From Burkholderiaceae bacterium (lineage in GTDB: Bacteria; Pseudomonadota; Gammaproteobacteria; Burkholderiales; Burkholderiaceae_D): a DNA stretch of 64,000 nucleotides. A program made the position numbers and the translations under genes. Below, in pieces: positions 37,946-48,436 of the stretch. The notes below the pieces were generated by a model. It ran no database searches. It saw only the letters and a program-made list of their open reading frames with translations, and was not told the origin of the DNA. The stretch lies in the NCBI GenBank assembly GCA_019232795.1, contig JAFANH010000071.1, positions 1 through 64,000 on the forward strand. Direction: 5' to 3'. How positions within the stretch are numbered: the first letter of the stretch is position 1; every line of letters begins with the position of its first letter.

Positions 37946-38311
37946 ATGGCAATCCAGAAAATTCTGATCGTTGACGACTCTCCCACGGAACGATATTTTT
38001 TGACCGATATCCTGGTCAAGAACGGGTTTTCCGTGTCGACTGCCGAAAATGGCGAAGACGCCCTGCTGAAAATCAAGGCGGACAAACCGCAATTGATTTT
38101 GATGGATGTCGTGATGCCTGGGCAGAACGGTTTCCAGGTCACGCGTGCCATTACGCGCGACCCGGCGATGCAGGACGTGCCGGTGATCATTTGCACCAGC
38201 AAGGGCCAGGAAACGGATCGTATCTGGGGACTGCGGCAAGGTGCGCGCGACTACATCGTCAAACCGATCGATCCGCGCGAACTGTTGAGCAAAATTGCCG
38301 CGCTCGGGTAA
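37946..38311 (+). CDS. pilH: Twitching motility response regulator PilH
   Basis: A single-domain receiver of 121 residues with D54 in LILMDVVMPGQNG and IVDDSPTE at the N-terminus. In the Chp system PilH acts with or against PilG, as a phosphate sink or retraction regulator. It lies between pilG and pilI, nine bases before the latter. Confidence 0.94.
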   Translation: MAIQKILIVDDSPTERYFLTDILVKNGFSVSTAENGEDALLKIKADKPQLILMDVVMPGQNGFQVTRAITRDPAMQDVPVIICTSKGQETDRIWGLRQGARDYIVKPIDPRELLSKIAALG

Positions 38312-38320
38312 GCTCGACAG

Positions 38321-38899
38321 ATGACCCAGCCCATCTCGGATCTGCAGTCACCGCCTGGCAAGCCCGATGCGGCAAACCGCCGCACGCGCCTGCGCGAGTT
38401 CCAGACGCAATTGGTGGAGCGCATGCAGGCGGCGCGCGCCGGCGACACCGGACGCGTCAGCCAGCTCGGGGTGTTGATCGGCGAGCGGCGCTGGCTGCTC
38501 AATCTGCAGGAGGCTGGGGAAATCGTGTCGGTGGGGGGCATCAGCCAAGTGCCGCTGACGCATGACTGGTATCTCGGTTTGTCCAATATACGCGGCAATC
38601 TGATCAGCGTGATCGATTTTGCGCGCTTTCAGGGCGGGCCGGCCACTGCGATCGACAAGGAAAGCCGTATTGTCGCCTTTGCCCCGGCACTCGCGTTCAA
38701 TTGCGGTTTGCTGGTGACGCGGGTGTTGGGACTGCGTAATATCGCCGACATGCAAATCGAGAACGATGGCGGCAGTGACGATTTCGTCCCTGCGCACTGG
38801 GCCAGCCGCCGCTATGTCGATCGCGACGCGCAAGTCTGGAACGAATTGAATTTATCCCAGGTGGTGCAGGATCCCATGTTCCTGCAGGTAGGCCTGTAG
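38321..38899 (+). CDS. pilI: CheW-like adaptor PilI
   Basis: It couples the PilJ receptor to the PilL/ChpA kinase. The 192-residue protein has a polar N-terminal extension (1-45) and a CheW domain (RWLLNLQEAGEIVSVGGI, YLGLSNIRGNLISVIDF). The first ATG is used; no strong ribosome binding site precedes it, so coupling to pilH is likely. Confidence 0.92.
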   Translation: MTQPISDLQSPPGKPDAANRRTRLREFQTQLVERMQAARAGDTGRVSQLGVLIGERRWLLNLQEAGEIVSVGGISQVPLTHDWYLGLSNIRGNLISVIDFARFQGGPATAIDKESRIVAFAPALAFNCGLLVTRVLGLRNIADMQIENDGGSDDFVPAHWASRRYVDRDAQVWNELNLSQVVQDPMFLQVGL

Positions 38900-38966
38900 A
38901 TCGCCCGTCGGGCACCTGGTTGAAGAAGTATCGCTATAGCTGCAATTGGAATGAGGAGACTCGGTA

Positions 38967-41237
38967 ATGGCGTTTAGACTATCGTTCGCTTCCTGGGGAA
39001 AAAACGGCGACAAAGACGGGGCGCCGCGCTCGGGCCGGCATCACGATCCGGATGCCACCGGGCAATTCGCAGTCACCGGAACCGAGCAGCGCAGCAATCC
39101 AAATATGACAATGATAGGCGAGGCCTTGCAAAAGGCCGGTGAAGGTCGTTTGCCGCTGATCGGCAATCGGCCTTTGCAGCAGCAGGTGCGTATTCTGCTC
39201 ATTGCGCTGGGCTTTTCGCTGGCCTTGGGCCTGTTGTTCGTCTTCCTCAATGCGCGGCACTCGACCCTGAGTTCGACGCAGACCCAAATCGCCGGTGACG
39301 CGCTGATGCACTCGCAGCGCATCGGTAAGGCGACGCCGAACGCGATTCAGGGCAATGTCGAAGCGTTCCGGCAATTGCAGGAAAGCCGCGCCGAGCTGAG
39401 CAAAGACTTGCAGGTATTGGCCGAGGGCGGCGACTACCAGGGCACGAATATCAGCCCGGTCGGCTCGGCCATGGCCGCGACCTTGGGCGAGGCGCAAAAG
39501 GATTGGACGCATTCCGACAAGGCGGCGGCCGATATCCTCGGTTTGAAGAAGGAATTGACTGGTTTCGGCGCAACGCTGCAAAAACTGAACTCGCTGTCGC
39601 CTTCCTTGCTGGAATTGACCGAACAGATCGCCAATTTAAAGGTGCAAGGCCAGGCGACCTCTGCGGAAATTTCCGCGGCAGGGCGCCTGGAAATGTTGAC
39701 GCAGCGCCTCGATCGGAGCGCCAGCGAATTCATGACTGCGGAAGGCGTCAACCCGGAAACCGCCTTCCTGCTCGGCAAGGATACCAATACCTTCCGCGAA
39801 TACATCGACGGCTTCCTTAACGGCAGCGACAGCCTGCATTTGCCTGCCACCAAGGATAAGGACGCGCGTGCGCGCCTGACCGAGTTGCAGACCCTGTTCG
39901 GCGACTATCAGCAATCGGTGCAGTCCATTCTCGGCAATCTGCAAAACTTCATTACAGCCAAGCAGGCCGAAGTGACGATTTCCGCGGAAAACGAAAAACT
40001 GCGGAACAGTCTTTCGGCGCTGCAGAAATCTTACCGCGACGAACAGGACTCCTACAGCCCGATTTTCTGGCTGATGATCCTGTGCGCCATTCTGGCCCTG
40101 ATGGCCGCTGCCGGCGTCGCCCTGGTATTCCTGCAAGATGGCCGCAATCGCGCGAAGGAAGCTGAGTTGCGCCGCCAGGAAGCGGAACTGCGCCGCCAGG
40201 AGGCGCAGCAGCACGAGGAAGAAGCGAAAAACGCCAACGACCAGAATCAGGCCGCTATTTTGCGATTGATGAATGAATTGCAGGAAGTGGCGGATGGTGA
40301 CTTGACGGTGCAGGCGACGGTGTCGGAAGACATTACCGGTGCGATCGCCGACTCAGTCAACTATACGGTGGAGGAGTTGCGCGGACTGGTGGAGCGCGTC
40401 ACGACCACAGCCTCGCTGGTGACCTCGGCATCGAATCAGGCGCAGAATATTTCGAACGAACTGCTGAGCGCTTCGCAAAAGCAGACGCGGGAAATCCAGG
40501 AGACCGGCCAGGCGGTGCTGGAAATGGCGGCGCAGATTACCGACGTATCCAAATCGGCCAACGAATCGGCCGAAGTGGCGCGCCAATCGGTGTCGGCCGC
40601 CGAGCAAGGCTCGAAGGCAGTTGAAAATGCCATCAAGGGCATGAATGAAATCCGCGAGCAGATTCAGGAAACATCCAAGCGCATCAAGCGTCTCGGTGAA
40701 TCGTCGCAGGAAATTGGCGAAATCACCGAACTGATTTCCGATATTACCGAACAGACCAACGTGCTGGCACTGAACGCCGCCATCCAGGCCGCGTCGGCGG
40801 GCGAGGCCGGACGCGGCTTCTCGGTGGTGGCGGAAGAGGTGCAGCGGCTGGCGGAGCGCTCCGGCGAAGCGACCAAGCAGATCGGTGCGCTGGTCCGCAC
40901 GATTCAAACCGATACCCACGACGCGGTCGCCGCTATGGAAAAGTCGACCCAGGGTGTGGTTGAAGGGGCCAAGCTTTCGGACGCCGCGGGCTCCGCCCTG
41001 CTGGACATCCAGCGGGTTTCGAACCGCCTGGCGGAACTGATCCGGAATATTTCCTCGGCAACCGAATTGCAGGCGACGTCGGCAACCGGCGTGGCCCAGA
41101 GTATCCAGAATATTTTGACCGTCACCGAGCAGACCAAGGAAGGTACGCAGCAGACGGCACATTCGATCCGCGAATTGTCGAAGCTGGCGGAGGAATTGAA
41201 GAACTCGGTATCGCGTTTCCGTGTGAGAGCCGCCTGA
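38967..41237 (+). CDS. pilJ: Methyl-accepting chemotaxis protein PilJ
   Basis: The receptor of the Chp system, 756 residues. TM1 at about 72-92 and TM2 at about 365-390 enclose a large periplasmic PilJ-type sensor region. A HAMP-like linker follows, then a signalling domain with the tip [36 protein letters not shown] precedes the ATG. In Pseudomonas PilJ senses surface contact through pilin. No methyltransferase (pilK) gene is next to it. Confidence 0.95.
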   Translation: MAFRLSFASWGKNGDKDGAPRSGRHHDPDATGQFAVTGTEQRSNPNMTMIGEALQKAGEGRLPLIGNRPLQQQVRILLIALGFSLALGLLFVFLNARHSTLSSTQTQIAGDALMHSQRIGKATPNAIQGNVEAFRQLQESRAELSKDLQVLAEGGDYQGTNISPVGSAMAATLGEAQKDWTHSDKAAADILGLKKELTGFGATLQKLNSLSPSLLELTEQIANLKVQGQATSAEISAAGRLEMLTQRLDRSASEFMTAEGVNPETAFLLGKDTNTFREYIDGFLNGSDSLHLPATKDKDARARLTELQTLFGDYQQSVQSILGNLQNFITAKQAEVTISAENEKLRNSLSALQKSYRDEQDSYSPIFWLMILCAILALMAAAGVALVFLQDGRNRAKEAELRRQEAELRRQEAQQHEEEAKNANDQNQAAILRLMNELQEVADGDLTVQATVSEDITGAIADSVNYTVEELRGLVERVTTTASLVTSASNQAQNISNELLSASQKQTREIQETGQAVLEMAAQITDVSKSANESAEVARQSVSAAEQGSKAVENAIKGMNEIREQIQETSKRIKRLGESSQEIGEITELISDITEQTNVLALNAAIQAASAGEAGRGFSVVAEEVQRLAERSGEATKQIGALVRTIQTDTHDAVAAMEKSTQGVVEGAKLSDAAGSALLDIQRVSNRLAELIRNISSATELQATSATGVAQSIQNILTVTEQTKEGTQQTAHSIRELSKLAEELKNSVSRFRVRAA

Positions 41238-41256
41238 GCCGCCATCTGACAGCCCA

Positions 41257-44200
41257 ATGACCAACTCTGTGCTCAATCCTTCCGAAGGGCTGCCGGTCGA
41301 TACCGGGCCGCTGTCATGGGTGATAGGCGAAATCCGCGAAGCCCTGACGCGCTCCAAAGAGGCAGTGCATGAGGCGCTGACCCTGGATGCAGAGGTCCGT
41401 TCGACAGCCTTGCGCCATGCCAAGACCCATTTGCATCAGGCCCATGGAGCACTGCAGATCGTCGATATCGATGGGGTTGCGCTGCTCACCGAGGCGGCCG
41501 AGAACCTGTTCGACAAGCTCGAAGCCGGAACTGTTCAGCTGTCCGCAGAAGTGGCGGACGCCATCGTTCAAGCCTATCAGGCCTTGCTGGAGTATTTTGA
41601 GGAATTATTGTCCCGCGCGGGGCATCAGCCGGTGCGCCTGTTCCCGTATTACCGCACTCTGCTTGAAGTGCAGGGGGCCGAACGCATTCATCCGTCCGAC
41701 CTGTTTTATCCCAATTTGGCCAACCGGCCGCAGTTGCCGGCGATCGTGCCGCCGATTGATGCGCTCGACTACCCGGCATTGCGCAAGCGCTTCGAGCGCG
41801 CCTTGCTGCCCTTCATCAAGAGTGCCGAACCGGCCGCCATTGCGGCACAGGCCGCCGAGATGGGCAAGCTGGTGACCGAAGTTGAGCAGGCGCAGGGGAA
41901 TCAGCAGTCACGCGTCTTCTGGTGGGTATTAAGGTGTTTTGTCGAAGGTGTCGCCGCCGGCGAGATCAAGGCCGATCGCTTCGTCAAGCAATTGTTCGGC
42001 CTGATCAACCTGCAGATCAGGCGCCTCTCCGAAGGTTCGCCCAGCATTGCCGAGCGCCTGTTGCGCGACGCGCTGTTTTTCATCGCCTGCGCGGAAAATC
42101 CCTCTCCCAATTTGCAGCAGGTGCGCCTCGCCTATCAATTGGATGGCTTGGTGCCGTCGGACTTCGAAAGCCGGCGCTACGGCCAGATCGATGCGAGCGC
42201 GCTGGCGGCCGCGAAAGATCGCTTGGCCCAGGCCAAGAATGCCTGGAACCGGGTGGCGAGCGGTGATGCCGGTGCCGGCGCCCAATTCGAAGCCGAACTG
42301 CATAAACTCGCAGAAGCCGGCGCGCGTCTGCAATCGCCGCCTCTGCTGAAATTCCTGAGCGAGATCGGCGGCATCGCACACCATGTCTCGGATGGAAAGT
42401 TCGCCGAAAAGCTGGGGCTGGAAATGGCCACCAGCTTGTTGTTCGTCGAATATGCACTGAATCATATCGGCCGTTTGCCCGACAATTTCGCGGAACGCGC
42501 CGATGCGATGACGGCGCGCCTGTTGTCGGTCATATCCGGCCAGGCGCCGACTGAGTCGGTGCAATGGCTGGACGATATGTCGCGCGAGGCGCAGCAGCGC
42601 CAGACCATGCAGGTATTGGTCAACGAATTGCAGACCAGTTTGCGGCAAGTCGAGAAGACGCTCGATGAATATTTCAATAATCCCGCCGAGCGCGCTGCGC
42701 TGACGCAAATCGAGGCGACGTTGCATCAGATTGGTGGCGCGCTTGCCATCCTCGACCAGGAAGATGCGGTGTTGGCGGTGCAGCATACGCAAGCAGCGGT
42801 CAAGCGCTTTGGTGAAAGCGATGGCGTGCCCGATGTGGCGGAATTCCAGCAAGTCGCACGCAATGTCGGCGCCTTGAGCTTTTTCATCGAGACGCTGCAA
42901 CTGCAATCGGATGGCGCCAAGAAACGTTTTACATTCGACAGCGCTACCGGCGTGTTCCGTGCCAACCTGGTTGAGCCGCAGGGCGCAACGGGTGTCGAAG
43001 TTGATTTGACCGCCGCTTCTGCAACGGCGGCTGCCGCCACGGCCTCGTCTGCGCCTGCCGAAGCCGATTTGACTACGGTCGAAGACGAGCTTGTGCGGCA
43101 TCAACAGCAATCGGTAGAGCTGGCATTGTCACTGACCGAGGAACCCGATAACCCGGTCTTGCAGGAACGACTCAAGGAGTCGCTGGAACAGGTCCGCCGC
43201 GACGCTACCCTGATCGACGATGCTGACGCCAATGACCGCGCCCAGGCTGCCATCAAGATGCTGGGCGAGTTGCACGATGCCCCGACTCAGGAAGTATTGG
43301 CCGAAATCGCTTCCGCTGCAGCGCCTGCAGCGATTGGTGCGGCCGCTGCCGAGGCGGCACTGCCGATGTCGCCGGCGGCGCCCGAGACTGACGAAGAGAT
43401 CGACGCCGAATTGCTCGAAATCTTCCTGACCGAGGCGGTGGAAGTGCTGGCCAGCGTGCGCGAAACTGTGCCGCTGTCGCGCAACGAGCCCCACAACCAG
43501 GACCACTTGACCACCTTGCGCCGTTCCTTCCATACACTCAAGGGTAGCGGCCGCATGGTGGGCCTGATGACGTTCGGCGAGGCGGCTTGGGGTATCGAAC
43601 AGGTGTTGAATCTGCGTCTGTCCGAGACCCGTCCGGGCGATGCCGATCTGTATGCCCTGCTGGACAAGGCGGCAGACCTGTTGGGAGCGTGGGTCAACGA
43701 TTTGCAGATAGCCGGAAAATCGTCGCGGACACCGCATGCCCTGGTGGAGGCTGCGGAACGGGTCAAGGCCGGAGGCGCATTTTCTTACGACGGTCCGCCA
43801 GAGGAATCGTTCGTTGCAGTGCAATCCGCAGTGACCGAACCGGAGCTTGTGGCAACCCCTGTGCTGGAACCGGAACCGCAGCAGGCGGCGTTGGCGGAAG
43901 CGGAAGCTTCCGCGCCTGTCCAAGCGGCCGAACCTATGGCCGAAGCTGTTGCCGACCTTGGAGTACCGGATCTGGAGGAATTGTCGCTCTCCATCCCGAC
44001 GCTGGACGAAATGCAGGCCGAGGAGCATTTTGCGGAAATGCCGGCGGCGCAAGCCGGTCTTCCCGAAATTGCCGAAGTCATCGATTTCCCGACCGCGGCT
44101 GCGCCTGTCGCACCGGACGATAGCGTCAAGCGCATCGGCGACCTGGAAATCAGCGTACCCCTGCACAATATCTATTTGGCCGAAACTGACGAGTTGGTGC

Positions 44201-47200
44201 GCCTTTTGTCGCAGGACGTTTCCGAGTGGCGCCATGAGCCGGAGCGATTGGTCAATATTCAGGCCGTGCATGCCGCGCATTCGCTGGCCGGAAGTTCGGC
44301 AACGGTGGGCTTTGCGCCTTTGCATGAAGTGGCGCATGCGCTCGAATTGGCGCTGCAATACCTGGCGCGCCGGCCGGCGCATCTCGCTGCAGGGGAATTC
44401 GATATCCTCGAACAGGCAGTCGAGCGCATACGCTTCATGCTGCAGATGTTTGCACTCGGCGAAATGCCCGACCGCGAGCAGACGCAGGTCGATGCCCTGG
44501 AACGCTTGCCGTCCGTGATTGAGGAGCGCCTGCGCCTGGAGCAGGAAATGGCCGCGCAGCGCGAACAGGCTGCCGCCGCCGAAGCTGGCGCGCCATCCAG
44601 GCGGGACCAATCGGGCCAATCGGAATATTTTGATCTGGGCCAGGAAGACACCGCAGCGGCGCCCGTGCTGGACCTTGCGCCCGCTCAACACGACGCCAGT
44701 CTCCCGCTGGAAAAAATGGAGATCGCGCACGCCGCCGAACTGCCGTTTGCGGAACCGGTGTTGACCACGCAGAGCAATGTGGCGCTTGATCCCGCTTTGG
44801 CATCCTTGCTCAAGGATGAACTCGACCCTGACCTGTTGCCGGTCTTCCTCGAGGAAGGGCGCGACATGTTGCCGCAGATGGGGCATGAATTGCGTTCATG
44901 GCAGGATAATCCGGGCGATGCGGCGCCGCCGCAGGCGATCCTGCGCCTGCTGCACACCCTGAAGGGCAGCGCCCGCATGGCAGGCGCCATGGGGCTGGGG
45001 CAGCATTGGCACGAGATGGAGACGCGCATCGAGCATTTGGCGCATTCCGGAAGGGCCGGCGGCGGCGATCTCGACGAAATTGTCGGCCGCTACGACCACG
45101 GCCTGCAAATGTTCGAGGACTTGCAAAATCCGCAGGCTGCAGCAGCCAGGGCGGCTGAAATGGCGCAAGCGCCGGTTGTGGCGTCACAGGCGGTTGCGCT
45201 CGAGATCATGGAAACGCCGAGTGCGGGAGCGCCAATCGCGACCGGCGCCGTGGAATCGGCTCCGGTGCGGGCGCCGCTTGCGCCGGTGGCTGCAGCGGTC
45301 GGGAAGCCGGCTGCGCCGCTGGTGCGCGTGCGCGCCGACCTGCTCGACCGCATGGTGAACCAGGCGGGTGAGGTGTCGATCGCGCGTTCGCGGCTGGAGA
45401 CCGAAGTCGGCGCCTTGCGGCAGTCGCTGGGCGAGATGACAGACAACGTGGCGCGCCTGCGCGACCAGTTGCGCGAAATCGAAATGCAGGCCGAGACGCA
45501 AATCACCTCGCGCATGGGACAGAGCGCCGACCGCGAGTTCGATCCGCTTGAATTCGACCGGTTTACGCGCTTGCAGGAATTGACGCGCATGATGGCCGAG
45601 AGCGTGGCCGACGTCAGTTCGGTACAGCAAAACCTGGCACGTACGGTGGATAACGCCAGCGCCGACTTGACCTCCCAAGGGCGCCTGACGCGCGAACTGC
45701 AGCAAGACCTGATGCGCGTGCGCATGGTGCAATTCGCCAGTATCGCCGAACGCTTGTACCGTGTGACGCGCCAGGCTTCGAAGGAAGTCGACAAGCGCGT
45801 CAATCTCGACATTCGCGGCAGTGCTGTCGAAATCGACCGCAGCGTGCTGGAAAAGATGGCGGGCCCCTTCGAGCACCTGCTGCGCAATGCCATCGTGCAC
45901 GGCATCGAGGGGCGCGAGCAGCGCCTGGCCAGCGGGAAAAACGAAGTTGGCGAGCTGCTGGTCGAAATCCGGCAGGAGGGCAATGAAGTCGCCATCCAGT
46001 TTTCCGATGACGGCCGCGGGCTCAATCTCGCCGGCATACGCGACAAGGCGCGCAAGGTCGGCTTGCTGGCGGCCGATGAGGATGTGTCCGATACCGAAGC
46101 GACAGATTTGATTTTCCATCCCGGTTTTTCGACAGCCGAACAGGTCACCGAGCTGGCTGGGCGCGGCGTGGGTATGGACGTGGTGCGCTCCGAGGCGGCG
46201 GCCCTGGGCGGCCGCGTTTCCGTGGTTTCTGAAGTCGGCAAGGGTGCGCATTTCACGATCCGCCTGCCCTTGACGCTGGCGGTTACCCAGGTCGTCATCC
46301 TGACCACGGGCGGCAAGACTTACGCGGTGCCGTCGGTATTGGTTGAACAAGTATTGCAGTTGAAAGCTCACCCGCTGGCCAGCGCCTACAACGATGGTGC
46401 AGTATCGTGGCAGGGACAGCGTGTGCCTTTGTATTATTTGTCGGCCTTGCTGGGCGACCGCGAGGCGGCGCCGCTGACGCAGCAATATTCGCCTATCCTG
46501 GTCTTGCGCAGCGGCGGCGAGCGCGTCGCCATCCACGTCGACGAGATCGTCGGCAACCGCGAAGTGGTGGTCAAGAACATCGGCCCGCAGTTGTCGCGCA
46601 TGATAGGGATAGCAGGGGCCACAGTGCTGGGTTCGGGCGATATCGTGCTGATTCTCAATCCGGTGCCGTTGGCGCAGCGCTTGACCCACGAGATGGGCCG
46701 GGCGCCGCGCTTGAGCGCCGGCCACGGTTTTGATCATGCGGCCGGCACCGCGCCGGCTGATTTGCGTGGCGATGTCTTGCACGAAGCCGTTGGCGCGGTG
46801 GCGGAAATGGGAGGGCCTGCGCTGGCCGAGCCGGTGCAGGGTCTGCGCACCCACCGTATCGTCATGGTGGTCGACGACTCGCTGACGGTGCGCCGCGTGA
46901 CGCAGAGGCTGCTGGCGCGCGAAGGCTACCAAGTGGTGCTGGCCAAGGACGGGGTGGATGCCCTGGAGCAGTTGCAGGCTGTGACGCCGGACGTCATGCT
47001 GGTCGATATCGAGATGCCGCGCATGGACGGATTCGACCTGACCCGCAACGTGCGCGATAGCGAACGCACCCGCCACATTCCCATCATCATGATCACCTCG
47101 CGGACGGCCAGCAAGCACCGGAACTACGCAATGGAACTCGGCGTCAACGAATATCTGGGCAAGCCATATCAGGAAGAGACTTTGCTGAAGTCGATTGCGG

Positions 47201-47226
47201 GCTATATCGAATCGCGCGCGGCATAA
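41257..47226 (+). CDS. pilL: Hybrid histidine kinase PilL/ChpA
   Basis: The central CheA-like kinase of the Chp system, 1989 residues. Phosphotransfer (Hpt) histidines are visible at 759 (HTLKGSGRMVG) and 1233 (HTLKGSARMAG), with a degenerate site at 1008 (HSLAGSSATVG) and an Hpt-like N-terminal module (HQAHGALQIVD). The ATPase has HLLRNAIVHGIEGR near 1539 and GRGVGMDVV near 1634, then a CheW domain, and a receiver with D1917 (LVDIEMPRMDG). Pro/Ala/Glu-rich linkers join the modules. Pseudomonas ChpA is longer (about 2470), with more Hpt domains. Confidence 0.95.
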   Translation: MTNSVLNPSEGLPVDTGPLSWVIGEIREALTRSKEAVHEALTLDAEVRSTALRHAKTHLHQAHGALQIVDIDGVALLTEAAENLFDKLEAGTVQLSAEVADAIVQAYQALLEYFEELLSRAGHQPVRLFPYYRTLLEVQGAERIHPSDLFYPNLANRPQLPAIVPPIDALDYPALRKRFERALLPFIKSAEPAAIAAQAAEMGKLVTEVEQAQGNQQSRVFWWVLRCFVEGVAAGEIKADRFVKQLFGLINLQIRRLSEGSPSIAERLLRDALFFIACAENPSPNLQQVRLAYQLDGLVPSDFESRRYGQIDASALAAAKDRLAQAKNAWNRVASGDAGAGAQFEAELHKLAEAGARLQSPPLLKFLSEIGGIAHHVSDGKFAEKLGLEMATSLLFVEYALNHIGRLPDNFAERADAMTARLLSVISGQAPTESVQWLDDMSREAQQRQTMQVLVNELQTSLRQVEKTLDEYFNNPAERAALTQIEATLHQIGGALAILDQEDAVLAVQHTQAAVKRFGESDGVPDVAEFQQVARNVGALSFFIETLQLQSDGAKKRFTFDSATGVFRANLVEPQGATGVEVDLTAASATAAAATASSAPAEADLTTVEDELVRHQQQSVELALSLTEEPDNPVLQERLKESLEQVRRDATLIDDADANDRAQAAIKMLGELHDAPTQEVLAEIASAAAPAAIGAAAAEAALPMSPAAPETDEEIDAELLEIFLTEAVEVLASVRETVPLSRNEPHNQDHLTTLRRSFHTLKGSGRMVGLMTFGEAAWGIEQVLNLRLSETRPGDADLYALLDKAADLLGAWVNDLQIAGKSSRTPHALVEAAERVKAGGAFSYDGPPEESFVAVQSAVTEPELVATPVLEPEPQQAALAEAEASAPVQAAEPMAEAVADLGVPDLEELSLSIPTLDEMQAEEHFAEMPAAQAGLPEIAEVIDFPTAAAPVAPDDSVKRIGDLEISVPLHNIYLAETDELVRLLSQDVSEWRHEPERLVNIQAVHAAHSLAGSSATVGFAPLHEVAHALELALQYLARRPAHLAAGEFDILEQAVERIRFMLQMFALGEMPDREQTQVDALERLPSVIEERLRLEQEMAAQREQAAAAEAGAPSRRDQSGQSEYFDLGQEDTAAAPVLDLAPAQHDASLPLEKMEIAHAAELPFAEPVLTTQSNVALDPALASLLKDELDPDLLPVFLEEGRDMLPQMGHELRSWQDNPGDAAPPQAILRLLHTLKGSARMAGAMGLGQHWHEMETRIEHLAHSGRAGGGDLDEIVGRYDHGLQMFEDLQNPQAAAARAAEMAQAPVVASQAVALEIMETPSAGAPIATGAVESAPVRAPLAPVAAAVGKPAAPLVRVRADLLDRMVNQAGEVSIARSRLETEVGALRQSLGEMTDNVARLRDQLREIEMQAETQITSRMGQSADREFDPLEFDRFTRLQELTRMMAESVADVSSVQQNLARTVDNASADLTSQGRLTRELQQDLMRVRMVQFASIAERLYRVTRQASKEVDKRVNLDIRGSAVEIDRSVLEKMAGPFEHLLRNAIVHGIEGREQRLASGKNEVGELLVEIRQEGNEVAIQFSDDGRGLNLAGIRDKARKVGLLAADEDVSDTEATDLIFHPGFSTAEQVTELAGRGVGMDVVRSEAAALGGRVSVVSEVGKGAHFTIRLPLTLAVTQVVILTTGGKTYAVPSVLVEQVLQLKAHPLASAYNDGAVSWQGQRVPLYYLSALLGDREAAPLTQQYSPILVLRSGGERVAIHVDEIVGNREVVVKNIGPQLSRMIGIAGATVLGSGDIVLILNPVPLAQRLTHEMGRAPRLSAGHGFDHAAGTAPADLRGDVLHEAVGAVAEMGGPALAEPVQGLRTHRIVMVVDDSLTVRRVTQRLLAREGYQVVLAKDGVDALEQLQAVTPDVMLVDIEMPRMDGFDLTRNVRDSERTRHIPIIMITSRTASKHRNYAMELGVNEYLGKPYQEETLLKSIAGYIESRAA

Positions 47227-47263
47227 GCTACCGGCGGGCGACGCGTCGCCCGTAGCTTTGTTG
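47225..47263 (+). terminator. Hairpin terminator after pilL
   Basis: AAGCTA pairs with TAGCTT around an inner perfect 18-bp palindrome CGGGCGACGCGTCGCCCG (47235-47252), followed by TTGTTG. The T-run is short, but the stem is very stable and begins at the stop codon. Confidence 0.65.
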
Positions 47264-47307
47264 CTTGGAAGTATCTTGCCTTGGATACATTGAGGATTTA
47301 TCAAAAC

Positions 47308-47316
47308 TGCTAAAAT
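47308..47316 (+). promoter_or_regulatory. Possible extended -10 box before yqgE
   Basis: TGCTAAAAT matches the extended -10 pattern. It ends six bases before the ATG at 47323, so the transcript would start at or near that ATG. TTGAGG at 47290-47295 is a poorly spaced -35 (15 bases). Confidence 0.35.
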
Positions 47317-47322
47317 GCAGTC

Positions 47323-48006
47323 ATGGTGAAGTCAAGCAAACCGCAAAAGTCTCCTTCCTCGCCTGGAACCTCGCAGGAAACCTCCGGTTTTTCAAAATCT
47401 TCCGCGGAAACCTCCGCTGCGGCCGCGCCATCGGCGTCGGAATTGAATTTGTCCAATCATTTTCTGATCGCCATGCCCTCGATGCTCGACCCTATCTTCG
47501 GTGGCAGCGTGGTCTACCTGTGCGAACACAATGCGGGCGGCGCCTTGGGCGTGATCATCAACAAGCCGACCGATATGACCGTCGACGTGCTGCTCGATCG
47601 CATAGACCTGGTGCAGGAGGGCGAGTCCGATACGGCGCCGCTCGATCGCAAGCTGGTGATGTTCGGTGGTCCGGTCCAGGTCGAGCGCGGTTTTGTGCTG
47701 CATGCGCCGATGGCGCAGTTCTCTTCCATGATGACGGTCAGCGACGACATCGTGCTCACGACTTCCAAGGATGTGCTGGAGGCGGTCGCGCACGGTTCGG
47801 GACCGACCCGCCTCTTGGTCAGCCTGGGTTGTTCCGGCTGGAGCGCCGGCCAGCTCGAACAGGAGATTGCGCGCAATGGCTGGCTGACAGTGCGCGCTGA
47901 TCCGCGTATCGTGTTCGATTTGCCGATCGAGGAACGCTTCGACGCCGCCATGCGCCTGCTTGGCATCGATCCCTATATGCTGGCCGGCGAAGCCGGACAC
48001 GCATAG
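47323..48006 (+). CDS. YqgE/AlgH family protein
   Basis: A cytoplasmic protein of the YqgE/AlgH family, function unknown although linked to alginate regulation in Pseudomonas. The core starts at LNLSNHFLIAMPSMLDPIFGGSVVYLCEH and continues with GALGVIINKPT. As written, the 227 residues include 40 extra Ser/Pro/Ala-rich N-terminal residues; a TTG at 47443 would give the usual length. It is coupled to ruvX, nine bases on, as in most proteobacteria. Confidence 0.88.
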   Translation: MVKSSKPQKSPSSPGTSQETSGFSKSSAETSAAAAPSASELNLSNHFLIAMPSMLDPIFGGSVVYLCEHNAGGALGVIINKPTDMTVDVLLDRIDLVQEGESDTAPLDRKLVMFGGPVQVERGFVLHAPMAQFSSMMTVSDDIVLTTSKDVLEAVAHGSGPTRLLVSLGCSGWSAGQLEQEIARNGWLTVRADPRIVFDLPIEERFDAAMRLLGIDPYMLAGEAGHA

Positions 48007-48017
48007 TTCCATTCTTG

Positions 48018-48407
48018 ATGGAGACTTTGCTGGCCTTTGATTTCGGCCTCAAGCGCATCGGCGTCGCAGTGGGCAACACGCTCATCCGGCAAGCGCAGCC
48101 GCTGGCAGTCATTGAGCAGGCAACCAACGACGGTAAATTCGCGGCGATCGAAGCCTTGATCGAGGAATGGCGCCCGTCTTGCTGCGTCGTCGGTTTGCCG
48201 CGTCATCCGGATGGCGCAGAACATGAAATGACGGTTCGCTGCCGCCGCTTCGCCAACCAATTGCACGGCCGTTTCGGCGTCGCTACCGCGCTGGTCGACG
48301 AGCGCTATTCGTCGGCCGTTCTATCCCAGGTACGCGGCGAAGTGATCGACGCGCAGGCCGCCGCCGTTATCTTGCAGCAGTACTTCGACGAGGCAGCTGC
48401 AACGTAA
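48018..48407 (+). CDS. ruvX: Holliday junction resolvase-like RuvX (YqgF)
   Basis: An RNase H-fold nuclease of 129 residues implicated in 16S rRNA 5'-end maturation and annotated as a putative Holliday junction resolvase. Motifs are LAFDFGLKRIGVAVGN with the catalytic Asp, VVGLPRHPDG and LVDERYSSAVL. The ATG at 48018 is preferred to the in-frame TTG just before it. It follows yqgE and precedes plsC. Confidence 0.93.
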   Translation: METLLAFDFGLKRIGVAVGNTLIRQAQPLAVIEQATNDGKFAAIEALIEEWRPSCCVVGLPRHPDGAEHEMTVRCRRFANQLHGRFGVATALVDERYSSAVLSQVRGEVIDAQAAAVILQQYFDEAAAT

Positions 48408-48436
48408 TTCGCACCATCATTGATACCGATAACACT

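Noticed and set aside
45184-47304. A 706-codon open frame antisense to pilL
   Set aside because: A complementary-strand shadow of the kinase core; composition is His/Arg/Gln-rich noise without motifs.
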